Shown here in pieces: positions 53,580 through 62,937 of a stretch of 64,000 nt of DNA (positions are counted from its first letter, which is position 1; every line of letters starts with the position of its first letter). Source of the DNA: Actinotalea endophytica (GTDB taxonomy: Bacteria > Actinomycetota > Actinomycetes > Actinomycetales > Cellulomonadaceae); the NCBI RefSeq assembly GCF_025717005.1, contig NZ_JAOVZU010000003.1, forward strand, positions 62,001 to 126,000, written 5' to 3'. The translations under genes were made by a program, and so were the position numbers. The notes under the pieces were generated by a model. That model did not search any database. It was not told where the DNA came from and saw only the letters and a program-made list of their open reading frames with translations.

Positions 53580-53620
53580 CGAGGGCCTGACCTGGACGAT
53601 CGCTCCGGGCCAGGCCCTCG
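53580..53620 (+). terminator. strong hairpin after tRNA-Asn
   Basis: CGAGGGCCTG (53580-53589) and CAGGCCCTCG (53611-53620) are perfect 10-bp arms nine bases after the tRNA. It probably terminates the tRNA transcript. Confidence 0.75.
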
Positions 53621-53672
53621 TCGCGTCCGCGGCCGGGCCCGGCGCGAAGGCTCCCCACCAACGCTGGGCTCG

Positions 53673-54716
53673 CTAGCTGGGGCCCAGCGATGGGTGGTGC
53701 GCAGCAACCACGTTCGGGTGAGCGCGCACCCGGCTCTTGAGTGCGTTGTGACCGAACTCGGCGCGGATCTCCTGGTCGTCGGCGTCTCGTCCGACGCCGC
53801 GAGCCCTCGTCGCGAGGTCCGAGGGCAGCTCGACGCGCCGGAAGACCGCGTCGAGGGCTGGGTTGTGGAAGTACGGGACCGAGATGCGGTCAGTCCCGGG
53901 GTCCGGTGCGAGAACCCGGTGCCGGGTGGCACGCAGGTAGCCGTCCGTGGCCCACTCGAGCATCTCGCCGATGTTCACGATGAGGGCGCCGTCCACCGGA
54001 GGTGCCGCCACCACCTCACCGTCGAGCTCGACCTGCAGACCGGGCCGGTCTCGCTCGACGAGGAGCAGGGTGAGCACGCCTGCGTCGTTGTGCCAGCCGA
54101 CACCCTGATCCGTGCCTCCTTCCACACGACCGGGGTAGCGCACGACCTTCATGAGCATCGCCGGAGCGTCACCGAAGGCGGCGTCGAACACGTCCTCGCG
54201 TTGCCCCAGGGATCGCGCCCACGCGTGGAGCAGACGGTGCGAGACACGGGCCATCTCGGCGTTCCAGGCGTCGACCACGTCCCGGAGGCCGGGCAGGGCG
54301 GCGGGCCACAGGTTCGGCCCTTGGAGCACCCAGTAGGCGGGTCGCTCAGCGCTGACCGGCAGCGCAGGGAGCTCGGGCCCGACGTCGATCTGCTCTCGCC
54401 AGTCGACCTTGCCCTGGGTGCGCTCTCCACCGACGCGGGTGTACCCGCGGAAGTGGGGACTGCGAGTGTTCTCGATCTCCAGCTTCTGCGCCTCGGGCAG
54501 GGCGAAGAAGTCGCGTGCTACCGAGACGAGACGGTCGGCCAGGTCGGTCGGGACTCCGTGGCCGACCAGGTAGAAGAAGCCGTAGGTATGGGTGGCGTCC
54601 CGGAGCTCCGACTCGAACCGGGTCGCGGTCGTGGGGTCGTCCAGCAACGAGAGGTCGAGCACCGGTAGCCGGAGGGTGGTGGAGGTGGCGTGCTGCGGTG
54701 TGCCCGGGTCGGTCAT
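53673..54716 (-). CDS. 2-oxoglutarate/Fe(II)-type oxygenase, isopenicillin N synthase family
   Basis: The product has 347 residues. The DIOX_N domain (LPVLDLSLL, THTYGFFYLVGHGVP) is followed by the 2OG-FeII domain with ligands in VGWHNDAGVLTLLL (HxD) and RATRHRVL (distal His), and RISVPYF (RxS, which binds 2-oxoglutarate). The iron and cosubstrate sites are complete, so it should be active; the substrate is unknown. It is the last gene of an operon with cystathionine beta-synthase and a gamma-synthase/lyase, with a 4-base overlap, which points to a sulfur-containing amino acid or a product from it. Confidence 0.85.
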   Translation of the reverse strand: MTDPGTPQHATSTTLRLPVLDLSLLDDPTTATRFESELRDATHTYGFFYLVGHGVPTDLADRLVSVARDFFALPEAQKLEIENTRSPHFRGYTRVGGERTQGKVDWREQIDVGPELPALPVSAERPAYWVLQGPNLWPAALPGLRDVVDAWNAEMARVSHRLLHAWARSLGQREDVFDAAFGDAPAMLMKVVRYPGRVEGGTDQGVGWHNDAGVLTLLLVERDRPGLQVELDGEVVAAPPVDGALIVNIGEMLEWATDGYLRATRHRVLAPDPGTDRISVPYFHNPALDAVFRRVELPSDLATRARGVGRDADDQEIRAEFGHNALKSRVRAHPNVVAAHHPSLGPS

Positions 54717-55990
54717 GGCTGGTCCTCGCTTCGATCGGACGGATAGGTGGGTACGGCGTCCAGCGCGACGCTGAGGTCCTCGAGCAGGTCGTCGATGTCC
54801 TCCAGGCCCACGGAGAGGCGGATCAGGTCGTCAGGCACCGCCAGCTCGGAACCGGCGACCGATGCGTGGGTCATCGCGGCCGGCACCTCGATGAGCGACT
54901 CGACGCCTCCCAGCGACTCGGCAAGCGTGAACAGGCGTGTGCGGCCGGCGACCTCACGGGCCCGGCGCGCGTCGCCCACCCGGAACGAGACCATGCCGGA
55001 CCACCCCGACATCTGCCGACGCGCCACGTCGTGGCCGGGGTGTCCGGGCAGGCCCGGGAAGAGCACCTGGGTGACGGACGGGTGCCGGGCCAGGTGACGG
55101 GCCACGGCCTCGGCGTTGATGCCGTGCTGTCGCATCCGCACGCCGAGGGTGCGCAGCCCGCGCAGGGTGAGCCAGGCGTCGAAAGGCCCGGCGACGGCTC
55201 CTGAGGCGTTCTGGCCGAACGCAACGGCGTCCGCGAGCGACCTGCTGCCGTCCGGTCCGACCGCGCCGTGCGGCAGGAGCGCGCCATGAGCCGTGACGAC
55301 GGCGCCACCCACCACGTCGCTGTGCCCGCCGATGTACTTGGTCGTCGAGTGCACGACTGCGTCCGCTCCGAGCGCCAGCGGTTGCTGGAGCGCGGGGCTG
55401 GCGAACGTGTTGTCCACGACCAGGAGCGCGTCGGCGGCGTGAGCGACGTCGGAGAGGGCTCTGATGTCGGCGATCGTGAGCAGCGGGTTGGTCGGGGTCT
55501 CCACCCAGATGAGCGCGGTCCGGCCCGGCCGGACGGCCGCAGCGACCGCGTCGGGGTCGTCCATGGGCGCCACCGAGTGATCGACTCCCCATGGGGCCAG
55601 CGCGCGGGCGAAGAGCCGCCAGGTTCCTCCGTAGGCGTCGCTCGGCAGGACGACGTGCGAACCGGGTCGGAGCAGCGCACGCGCCAGGGTGTCCTCCGCC
55701 GCCAGGCCGGAGGCGAAGGCGAACCCGCGGTCGCCGCCCTCCAGGCTCGCGAGCGCGACCTGAAGGGCGTCGCGCGTCGGGTTCCCGGACCGGGAGTACT
55801 CGTACCCGGCACGCAGCGTTCCCACCCCGTCCTGGCGAAACGTCGACGTGAGGTAGATCGGTGGGACGACGGCTCCGGTGGCCGGGTCGGGCTCCTGGCC
55901 CGCATGGATCGCCCGCGTCGCGGGCCCACCCCCGGGGTGCGGCGACACGAACGACCCTGCGACGGCGTCGTCCACCTGACCCGCGGTCAC
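54713..55990 (-). CDS. cystathionine gamma-synthase/gamma-lyase
   Basis: The product has 425 residues of the Cys/Met-metabolism PLP family. PLP Lys is in VVHSTTKYIGGHSD, with YSRSGNPTR near the N-terminus and SLGGVESLIEVPAAMTH near the C-terminus. Sequence alone does not separate gamma-synthase (metB) from gamma-lyase. Overlap with the CBS gene suggests reverse transsulfuration (cystathionine to cysteine), though the family blocks also fit synthase. GTG start at 55988-55990 overlaps the CBS stop (GTGA). Confidence 0.88.
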   Translation of the reverse strand: MTAGQVDDAVAGSFVSPHPGGGPATRAIHAGQEPDPATGAVVPPIYLTSTFRQDGVGTLRAGYEYSRSGNPTRDALQVALASLEGGDRGFAFASGLAAEDTLARALLRPGSHVVLPSDAYGGTWRLFARALAPWGVDHSVAPMDDPDAVAAAVRPGRTALIWVETPTNPLLTIADIRALSDVAHAADALLVVDNTFASPALQQPLALGADAVVHSTTKYIGGHSDVVGGAVVTAHGALLPHGAVGPDGSRSLADAVAFGQNASGAVAGPFDAWLTLRGLRTLGVRMRQHGINAEAVARHLARHPSVTQVLFPGLPGHPGHDVARRQMSGWSGMVSFRVGDARRAREVAGRTRLFTLAESLGGVESLIEVPAAMTHASVAGSELAVPDDLIRLSVGLEDIDDLLEDLSVALDAVPTYPSDRSEDQP

Positions 55991-57408
55991 GACGCACCCG
56001 CCGTGGCGAGCGTGCCCGCGGCCAGCGACAGCAGGTCGACCCTGGTCACGACCCCGACCGGTCTGCCCGCGTCCACCACCAGCAGCGCGTCGCTGGCGTC
56101 GAACGTCGATCGGGCCCGCTCGATCGACTCCCCCACGCCGACCAGCGGCAGCCGTTCGGTCATGTGTGCCGCGACCGGGTCGGAGAGGTCCGCACGCCCC
56201 GAGTAGACGGCCCGCGCGAGGGCCCGCTCGTCGACCGTCCCGACGACCTCGCCGAGCACGACGGGCGGTTCGGCAGCGACGACCGGCAGCTGGGAGACCC
56301 CGAACTCGCGCATGATGTCGATCGCGTCGCGCACCGTCTCCCCCGGGTGGGTGTGCACGAGCTCGGGCAGGGCGGTCCCCTTGGCCCGGAGCAGGTCGGC
56401 CACGGTGACCTGCGCGTCGTCGGTGAGGAACCCGTTGCTCCGCATCCAGGCGTCCGAGAACACCTTGTCGAGGTAGCCGCGGCCACCGTCCGGCAGGATC
56501 ACCACGATGGTCGCCCGGGCCGCGGCGGACGGGTCGCTGCGCTCCAGCCGTTCAGCGAGCCGGACCGCCGCGACCACGGCCATCCCGGACGAGCCGCCGA
56601 CCAGCAGCGCCTCCTCACGAGCGAGGCGACGGGTCATGGCGAACGCCTCGGCGTCCGTGACGGCGATGACCTCGTCGGTGACCGCGGGGTCGTAGGCGGC
56701 CGGCCAGAAGTCCTCCCCGACGCCCTCGACGAGGTACGGGCGCCCGGAGCCGCCCGAGTACACCGATCCTGCGGGATCGGCGCCGACCACCTGCACCCTG
56801 CCTTCGACGCGCCCCGCCGACTCCTCCCGCAGGTAGCGGCCGGCACCGGTGATCGTGCCGCCGGTGCCGACACCGGCCACCAGGTGCGTGACCCGACCGT
56901 CCGTGTCGCGCCAGATCTCGGGCCCGGTGGTCGCGTAGTGGCTCGCCGGGCCGGCCGGGTTCGCGTACTGGTCGGGCTTCCACGCCCCGGGGATGGCCGA
57001 GACGAGGCGATCGGCGACGCTGTAGTAGGAGTCGGGGTGGTCGGGCGGCACCGCGGTCGGCGTCACGACGACGTCGGCGCCGTAGGCGGCCATGGTGTCG
57101 CGCTTGGCCGTGCTGACCTTGTCCGGGACGACGAACACCAGCCGGTAGCCGCGGCGCTGACCCGCGAGGGCGAGCGCGACACCGGTGTTGCCCGAGGTCG
57201 GTTCGACGATCGTGCCGCCGGGGCGCAGGTCACCGCGCTCCTCGGCTTCGGCGATCATCCGTTCGGCGATGCGGTCCTTGGTGCTTCCGCCTGGGTTGAG
57301 GTACTCGACCTTGGCCAGCACGGTCGCTGAGACGTGCCTGGTGACGGAGCCGAGCCGAACGAGCGGCGTGCCTCCGACGAGTGCGGAGATGTGGTCGACG
57401 TAGTGCAT
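55987..57408 (-). CDS. cystathionine beta-synthase
   Basis: The product has 473 residues. The PLP-binding NPGGSTKDRIAERMI and EPTSGNTGVALALAG motifs and the GTGGTITGAGRYL loop belong to the beta-synthase/cysteine synthase family. The C-terminal region (about 340-465) has a pair of CBS domains, absent from plain cysteine synthase, so cystathionine beta-synthase is the better name. It makes cystathionine from homocysteine and serine. ATG 57408 has a weak AGGACA upstream; a longer form from 57441 is less likely. The regulator gene lies 99 bases upstream. Confidence 0.9.
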   Translation of the reverse strand: MHYVDHISALVGGTPLVRLGSVTRHVSATVLAKVEYLNPGGSTKDRIAERMIAEAEERGDLRPGGTIVEPTSGNTGVALALAGQRRGYRLVFVVPDKVSTAKRDTMAAYGADVVVTPTAVPPDHPDSYYSVADRLVSAIPGAWKPDQYANPAGPASHYATTGPEIWRDTDGRVTHLVAGVGTGGTITGAGRYLREESAGRVEGRVQVVGADPAGSVYSGGSGRPYLVEGVGEDFWPAAYDPAVTDEVIAVTDAEAFAMTRRLAREEALLVGGSSGMAVVAAVRLAERLERSDPSAAARATIVVILPDGGRGYLDKVFSDAWMRSNGFLTDDAQVTVADLLRAKGTALPELVHTHPGETVRDAIDIMREFGVSQLPVVAAEPPVVLGEVVGTVDERALARAVYSGRADLSDPVAAHMTERLPLVGVGESIERARSTFDASDALLVVDAGRPVGVVTRVDLLSLAAGTLATAGAS

Positions 57409-57507
57409 GAGCGGGTGTCCTGTCCTGGGGTGCGGAGCCACGGTGGGTGGCGGGTCGTCAGCGCGCAGGACCCGGACAGTGCTCGGCGGTGCTCTCGGGT
57501 CGTCTCG

Positions 57508-57939
57508 TCATGGCACGAGACGAACGTTGGGGCGGGGCACGATCCGGTATCCGGTGCCGTGCACGGTGGCCACCAGCTCGGCCAGCGCGTGCGCCCTGCG
57601 CAGCCGCCTGATGTGCGCATCGATCGTTCGCGAAGCAGCGGCCAGGTGGCGGCCGGCCCAGACGGTGCGGTGCAGCTCGTCGCGGCTGACGACCCGGCCG
57701 CGGGCCGCCAACAGGTGCACGAGCAGGTCGAACTCCTTGGGTGGCAGGGCGAGGACGGCCCCGTTCACGGTCACCTGGCGCGCCGCCTGCGCGACGACCA
57801 CCTCGTCGACATCTGGGATGGCGGCCAGGCTCGCGCCGAGGTAGGAGAGCGGACGCCCGCCACCATCGGGTTCCCGGACGTGGGTTCGGGCGGGTCGGTG
57901 GAGAGATGGTCGCTGCGCACGCTGGTGCTGGACGGTCAT
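57508..57939 (-). CDS. winged-helix (OmpR/PhoB-type) regulator without receiver domain
   Basis: The product has 143 residues. The C-terminal 95 residues are a trans_reg_C winged helix: LALPPKEFDLLVHLLAARGRVVSRDELHRTVW, SRTIDAHIRRLRRAH, VHGTGYRI. No receiver domain precedes it, so it is not a normal response regulator. The N-terminal 45 residues are low-complexity. AAGGA seven bases before ATG 57939 supports the start. It is upstream of the transsulfuration operon in the same direction and is likely to control it. Confidence 0.82.
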   Translation of the reverse strand: MTVQHQRAQRPSLHRPARTHVREPDGGGRPLSYLGASLAAIPDVDEVVVAQAARQVTVNGAVLALPPKEFDLLVHLLAARGRVVSRDELHRTVWAGRHLAAASRTIDAHIRRLRRAHALAELVATVHGTGYRIVPRPNVRLVP

Positions 57940-58107
57940 GGTGGGTCCTTGGAGCGGTCGGCCGAGAGATCGGCGCCGGCGAGCCGGCAGGTGTGAACGG
58001 GAAGGTTCAGACCCGACCGCGACACAGTCGCGCGCACGGCTCAGCACATGCGGGCGCCATCAGGCGCTGGCGGTGCTGGCTCATGCCGGAAGCATGCCCC
58101 AGACCCG

Positions 58108-58142
58108 CTGAGGACCGACAGCGCGCTTGTCGGAGTTCTCAG
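58108..58142 (-). terminator. hairpin at the end of the sugar ABC operon
   Basis: CTGAG...CTCAG and CCGACA...TGTCGG nest to a hairpin of about 12 pairs with small internal mismatches, covering the stop codon of the ATPase gene (58139-58141). There is no U-tract. Its role as terminator is likely but weakly supported. Confidence 0.4.
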
Positions 58143-59680
58143 GATGCGGGCGCTTGTGAACCCTCGGGCGCGAGCTCCCCGGTGTTCATCAGCTGCAGGA
58201 GCGCGCTCGTGCTCAGCCCGTCGCCGCGCAGCTCCGCGCAGATCCGCCCCCGGTACAGCACGATCACCCGCTCGCACACCGCAACGAGCTCCTCGAGGTC
58301 GGTGGACCGCAGCACCACCACGGCACCGGCCGCCGCGAGGTCGCCCAGCAGCCCGTGGATCTCCGCCTTGGCCCCGATGTCGACGCCCCGGGTCGGGTCG
58401 TCCAGGACGATCGTCGACGGCGTGTTGTCGAGCCACTTGGCCAGCACGACCTTCTGCTGGTTGCCACCCGACAGCGACCCCGCGGTCGCCTCCGGCGAGG
58501 ACGCCCGGATGTTGAGGCGGCTCATGTGCTCCCCCGCCCTGGTGACCAGGCCGGGCACCCGCAGGAAGGCGCCGTCCTTGCCCATCGCCATCGTGCGGAC
58601 CTGCACGACGTTCTCCCAGACCGGCTTGTCCAGCATCAGCCCGAGGCGACGGCGGTCGCCGGACACGTAGGCGACGCCGGCGGCGATGTGGGCGCGCTGA
58701 CCGTGCGGTGCCTTGATCCCGCCCGGCAACGAGATCGTGCCGCGGACCGGCGACTCGATGCCCGCGAGCGCGCGCAGCAGCTCTGCCGGCCCCGAGCCGG
58801 CCAACCCGGCGAGCCCGACGATCTCGCCGGGTTCGACCGCGAACGAGACGTCCTGCACGGTGCGGTGCAGCGTGACCCCGTCGACCCGCAGCCCGGACGT
58901 GGTCGTGGCGACCGCCTGCTCGGCGAGCGCCCGGCCGCTGGGCCGGACGACCACGCGCGGACGGTCGCCGATCATCGCCGAGACGACCGACTCGACCGTG
59001 TGCGCTCCGACGTCCTCGCCGGCCGTGACCACGACGCCGTCGCGCAGCACGGTGATCTCGTCGCACACGCTCATGACCTCTTCGAGGATGTGGCTGACGA
59101 AGACGACGGCGACGTCCTGGCTGCGCAGGACCCGCAGGATGTGCAGCAGGCGGTCGGTGGCACCGCTCTCGAGGGCGGACGTCGGCTCGTCGAGCAGGAG
59201 CACCCGGGGCTTGGTGACCAGTGCCTTGCCGATCTCCACGAGCTGGCGCTCGGCGAGCGGCAGCCTGCTGACCGGCACCATCGGGTCGACCTCGAGGCCG
59301 AGCTCGTCGAGGATCGGCACGGCGAGCCTGAGCATCTCGCGCCGGTCGACGAACGGCCCCCGCCGCGGTTCGCGCATCGGGAACATGTTGGCCAGCACCG
59401 ACAGGTGCGGGAACAGGCTCAGCTCCTGGGAGACCACGCCGACGCCCTGCCGGAAGGCGTCGGCGGTGCTGGCGAACCTGACGTCGGCACCGTCGAGGCG
59501 CAGGACACCCGAGTCGGGCCGGATCGCCCCGGTCATGATCTTGACCAGGGTCGACTTGCCGGCACCGTTCTCGCCGAGCAGGGCGTGCACCGAACCCGGA
59601 CGCACGGCGATGGCCGCGCGGTCCAGAGCCCGGACGCCGCCGTAGCTCTTGCTGATGTCCTGCGCCTCGAGGGTGTACAT
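58139..59680 (-). CDS. sugar ABC transporter ATP-binding protein (RbsA/XylG type)
   Basis: The product has 513 residues and two ABC domains. Domain 1: GENGAGKSTLVKIM, LPLAERQLVEIGKALV, LLLDEPTSALES. Domain 2: the degenerate Walker A GLAGSGPAELLRALAG, signature SLSGGNQQKVVLAKWL, VLDDPTRGVDIGAKAEI. This is the double ATPase of carbohydrate importers of the CUT2 class. Four bases separate it from the binding-protein gene. It is the last gene in the operon. Confidence 0.95.
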   Translation of the reverse strand: MYTLEAQDISKSYGGVRALDRAAIAVRPGSVHALLGENGAGKSTLVKIMTGAIRPDSGVLRLDGADVRFASTADAFRQGVGVVSQELSLFPHLSVLANMFPMREPRRGPFVDRREMLRLAVPILDELGLEVDPMVPVSRLPLAERQLVEIGKALVTKPRVLLLDEPTSALESGATDRLLHILRVLRSQDVAVVFVSHILEEVMSVCDEITVLRDGVVVTAGEDVGAHTVESVVSAMIGDRPRVVVRPSGRALAEQAVATTTSGLRVDGVTLHRTVQDVSFAVEPGEIVGLAGLAGSGPAELLRALAGIESPVRGTISLPGGIKAPHGQRAHIAAGVAYVSGDRRRLGLMLDKPVWENVVQVRTMAMGKDGAFLRVPGLVTRAGEHMSRLNIRASSPEATAGSLSGGNQQKVVLAKWLDNTPSTIVLDDPTRGVDIGAKAEIHGLLGDLAAAGAVVVLRSTDLEELVAVCERVIVLYRGRICAELRGDGLSTSALLQLMNTGELAPEGSQAPAS

Positions 59681-59684
59681 CGGG

Positions 59685-60815
59685 TCAGTTCGTCAGGTAC
59701 GACGACGGGTCGGCGATCTGGGCGTCGCCCACCGGGCCGAGCGCCGCGAGCATGTTCTCGGGGCTGGACTGGCGGTCGATGATCTCGTCGATGTTGTCGG
59801 ACGTGACGACGATGCCGCCGGTGTCCCAGGTGCCGGCCGGGATCTCCGCACCTTCCTCGGCGTGAGCGGCGAGGATCTTCGCGGCGATGTAGCCCTTCAG
59901 CCAGTGCTCGGGCGAGACCAGCGCGGCGATGTAGCCGTTCTTCACCGCGTCCATCGAACCGGGCTCGAGGTCCATGCCACCGGCGAGGAAGTGCGTGTCG
60001 TTGCGCTCCTGGACCAGGGCGAGCGAGACGGCGTCCTGTGCGCCGGGCGCGACGTAGGCGACGGCGTCCGGGTGCTGGTTGTAGATGCCCTCCCACGCGC
60101 TGTAGTTCTCCTGCGGGGAGCCCTGGGTGCCGTAGGTGGAGATCGGTCCGACGATCGTGATGCCCGGGCGCTCGGCCTGGAACGTCGCGATCATGCCGTC
60201 GACCCGCGCCATCAGCGGCGGCACGGACGGCCCGTTGGTGCCGACGACGATCTCACCCGTGGCGTCAGCGGGGATCTGCTTCAGGAGCTCCGTCGCGAGC
60301 ATCGTGCCCAGCGCGGTGTTGTCGTTGGTGATCCACAGGTCCACGCCGGCGTCGGCGGGCGGCGGTGCGTCGATCGCGATGACCGGCGTCCCGGCCTCGG
60401 TGGTGTCCAGCACCGGCCGGTAGAACGGGTCGGCCGCGAGCGCCTGCAGGATCACGCCGTCGGTCTGGGTCTGGGCCATCGACTGGAACAGCGGCAACAG
60501 CTTGGCCGGGTCACCGGAGTTCGGCGCCGACGCGATGAGGTCGATGGCCGGGTCGGCGTCCGCGACCGCCTGGGCGCCCTCGGCCATGAGCTGGAAGCCC
60601 ACGGTGATGGTGTCCCAGTACGCGATGCCGAGCTTGACCGAGCCGGGCTCGACGGTCGACGTCTCGGTGGCGCTCGAGCTCTCGGCCGACGACGACGTCG
60701 TCTCCTCGGCGGGCGTGCTCGACGAGCAGGCGGTCAGCAGGAGCGCAGCGGCGGCGAGAGCTGCCCCTGCCCCTACCAGCCCACGGCGGCGGGCGGGGGT
60801 GGTAACCGGATCCAT
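59685..60815 (-). CDS. sugar-binding lipoprotein (RbsB-like, Peripla_BP_4)
   Basis: The product has 376 residues. Lipoprotein signal LVGAGAALAAAALLLTAC with Cys30, a Ser/Thr-rich linker, then a periplasmic-binding protein type I fold: LGIAYWDTITVGFQLMAEGAQAVADA, GVILQALAADPFYRPVLDT, WITNDNTALGTMLATELLKQ. The ligand is not predictable; CUT2 systems take pentoses, galactosides, inositol and autoinducers. It is expressed with the permease upstream (gap 41 bases). Confidence 0.93.
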   Translation of the reverse strand: MDPVTTPARRRGLVGAGAALAAAALLLTACSSSTPAEETTSSSAESSSATETSTVEPGSVKLGIAYWDTITVGFQLMAEGAQAVADADPAIDLIASAPNSGDPAKLLPLFQSMAQTQTDGVILQALAADPFYRPVLDTTEAGTPVIAIDAPPPADAGVDLWITNDNTALGTMLATELLKQIPADATGEIVVGTNGPSVPPLMARVDGMIATFQAERPGITIVGPISTYGTQGSPQENYSAWEGIYNQHPDAVAYVAPGAQDAVSLALVQERNDTHFLAGGMDLEPGSMDAVKNGYIAALVSPEHWLKGYIAAKILAAHAEEGAEIPAGTWDTGGIVVTSDNIDEIIDRQSSPENMLAALGPVGDAQIADPSSYLTN

Positions 60816-60856
60816 GGAACTCCTCCTTGAGTGTGGATGTACCGCAGATGGATCGA

Positions 60857-61879
60857 TCAGGCGTCCTGGGGCGAGCGTCGGTGACGGCGGATGCCGTCGA
60901 CCGAGACCGCGCTGATGATGATCAGCCCGGTCGCGAACTGGCTCCAGACGGCGGGGATGTTGAAGTAGACGAGCGCGATGCTCACGGCGTTGAGCAGCAC
61001 GGCACCGATCGCGGCGCCGAACACCGTCGCCCGCCCACCGGTGAGCGGGTTGCCGCCGATCACCGCTCCGGCGACCGCGAACAGCTCGAACCCGTTGCCG
61101 GACGTCGGGTCGCCGCTGGTGAAGAAGGCGAGCCCGAGCAGGCCGGCGATCCCGGCGATGAAGCCGGACATCAGGAAGGCGGTGGCCTTGGTGCGACGCA
61201 CGGGGATGCCGGCGAACTGGGCGGCGTCCTCGTTGGAGCCGATCTCACGGACCCGGAACCCGAACGGCGTGGCACGCAGCACCACGGTGAGCACCGCGAC
61301 GACGAGGACGAGGATCCACACCGACACGGCGACGTTGAGGATCTCCCCGCCGCCCAGGATGGTGAAGAACGGGTGGTCGATCGGCATGCCGATGATCTGG
61401 CGGCCCCCCGAGATGGCCGCGGACAGACCGCGTAGGACCCACCCCATGGCGAGCGTCGCGATCAGCGAGTTGATCCGGATGCCGAGCACGACGACCGAGT
61501 TGAGGGCGCCGACGGCGACCGCGAGCAGCAGCCCGCAGATCGCCGCGAGCCACGGGTCGAGGCCGTTCTGGATCAGGATCGCGGTGGCCACCGCGGACAG
61601 CACGTAGGTGCCGCCGACCGAGAGGTCGACCTCGCCCTGGGTGATCAGGAACGCCAGCCCGGACGCCATCAGTGCGACGTACACCGACTGCTGGGCGACG
61701 TTGGACAGCTGCGTGAAGGAGAGGAACTCCGGCCGCAGCAGCCCGACCACCACGATCAGCCCGACGAGGGCGATCGCCGCGCTCGACCAGTCCGCGCCGA
61801 AGACCTTGCGCACCACGGTGCCGACACCGGCCCGCCGGGGCGCCGCCTCCGGCCGCCGCTCGTCGATCTTCGTGCTCAT
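60857..61879 (-). CDS. sugar ABC transporter permease (RbsC type)
   Basis: The product has 340 residues and about nine helices. The BPD_transp_2 signature GNEDAAQFAGIPVRRTKATAFLMSGF appears here as SNEDAAQFAGIP; TQGEVDLSVGGTYVLSA is the conserved loop. It is the membrane channel of the CUT2 importer, probably as a homodimer. Its ATG (61877-61879) overlaps the hydrolase stop (ATGA). Confidence 0.94.
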   Translation of the reverse strand: MSTKIDERRPEAAPRRAGVGTVVRKVFGADWSSAAIALVGLIVVVGLLRPEFLSFTQLSNVAQQSVYVALMASGLAFLITQGEVDLSVGGTYVLSAVATAILIQNGLDPWLAAICGLLLAVAVGALNSVVVLGIRINSLIATLAMGWVLRGLSAAISGGRQIIGMPIDHPFFTILGGGEILNVAVSVWILVLVVAVLTVVLRATPFGFRVREIGSNEDAAQFAGIPVRRTKATAFLMSGFIAGIAGLLGLAFFTSGDPTSGNGFELFAVAGAVIGGNPLTGGRATVFGAAIGAVLLNAVSIALVYFNIPAVWSQFATGLIIISAVSVDGIRRHRRSPQDA

Positions 61880-62937
61880 GCATCGACCTCTCGTCGCTGA
61901 GAAGACCGCAGGCCTTCGTCGGGGGGCAGGTGCAGGCGCAGGAACCCGTCCACGAGGTCGAGCACGGGTTCCTGCCAGAACGGCGGCCCACCGTGGTCGG
62001 CGCCGCGCAGCTGGTAGAGCTCCACGGACCGGCCGGCGTCGACCAGCGCGTCGTGCAGCAGGACGCTCTGCCCGAACGGCACGAGCCGGTCCCGGCTCCC
62101 GTGGACCATGAGCACGGGCGGGACGTCCCGATCGGGGTGCAGGTGCCCGGCCAGGACCGTCGGGGCGACCAGGTCGGGCCGCGCGAGCACGTCGTGCCCG
62201 CCGATCAGCATGCCTTCCGGGCTGGTCGGCGAGACGTGGTCCTGGACGGACGGCTCCTCGTTCATCCGCGCGATGTCCGTCGGCCCGTAGTAGTCGACGA
62301 CACAGCTCACGTGCAGCGGCTCGCCGTCGGGTTCGTCGGAGTACTCGGGGTCGCCCTCGGTGAGCGCGGTGAGCAGCGCGGTGTGCGCACCCGAGGAGTC
62401 CCCCCACAGCGCGACGCGGGACGGGTCGATGCGGTAGCGGTCCGCGTGGGTCCGCAGGAACCGGACCGCGGAGCGGGTGTCGCGCACCTGGGCCGGGAAC
62501 GGCGCCACGTCGGACGGCCGGTACTCGACGACCGCCACGACGTACCCCCGGGCGGCGAAGTGCGCCAGGGCCGGGAGCTCCTGGCCGAGCATCTGCTCAC
62601 CCCAGGCCGAACCCTGGACGAAGACCACCAGCGGGAAGCGCCGGCCGGACTCGGCGCCGGCCGCGTCGTCCGAGGGCGGCACGGGGGGCGCGACGATCTG
62701 CAGGTGCAGGCGGCGACCCGACTTCGCGGCGTACTCCACCGCGAGCCAGGCGGTCCCGTGCCGCGGCGTGTGGTCCGCGAGCAGCACGCTCATGCGCTCG
62801 GTGCTGTGCTCGCTCGGTGGGAAGTCGTCCAGCGGTACCGGGCGCGGTTCGACGAGCGGTGGGTCCCAGGTGCGCGGGACCTCCGTGCCCTCTCCGGCAC
62901 GGAGCTCCTCGGGCAACGCGGGAGTGTTCGCCACCAC
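61876..62937 (-). CDS. alpha/beta hydrolase (BD-FAE/esterase-lipase-like)
   Basis: The product has about 353 residues. The nucleophile motif is LWGDSSGAHTALL (GDSSG), with the acid in VHGSRDRLVPF and the His in LRGADHGGPPF; VVFVQGSAWGEQ takes the place of the HGGGW oxyanion loop. It belongs with BD-FAE/carboxylesterases that act on acylated sugars. GTG 62937 is preferred, as GAGGAGG lies about ten bases upstream. There is no signal peptide, so it works in the cytoplasm after uptake. It is the first gene of the sugar transporter operon. Confidence 0.8.
   Translation of the reverse strand: MVANTPALPEELRAGEGTEVPRTWDPPLVEPRPVPLDDFPPSEHSTERMSVLLADHTPRHGTAWLAVEYAAKSGRRLHLQIVAPPVPPSDDAAGAESGRRFPLVVFVQGSAWGEQMLGQELPALAHFAARGYVVAVVEYRPSDVAPFPAQVRDTRSAVRFLRTHADRYRIDPSRVALWGDSSGAHTALLTALTEGDPEYSDEPDGEPLHVSCVVDYYGPTDIARMNEEPSVQDHVSPTSPEGMLIGGHDVLARPDLVAPTVLAGHLHPDRDVPPVLMVHGSRDRLVPFGQSVLLHDALVDAGRSVELYQLRGADHGGPPFWQEPVLDLVDGFLRLHLPPDEGLRSSQRREVDA

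Noticed and set aside
53499-57939. Integrative element inserted at the tRNA-Asn
   Set aside because: There is no integrase gene and I could not find a second copy of the tRNA 3' end; the downstream genes are ordinary metabolism.
57940-58138. A SAM or cysteine riboswitch upstream of the transsulfuration operon
   Set aside because: The region has GC-rich self-complementary pieces but no SAM-I or SAM-IV core sequence that I can recognise, and it lies before the regulator gene, not directly before CBS.
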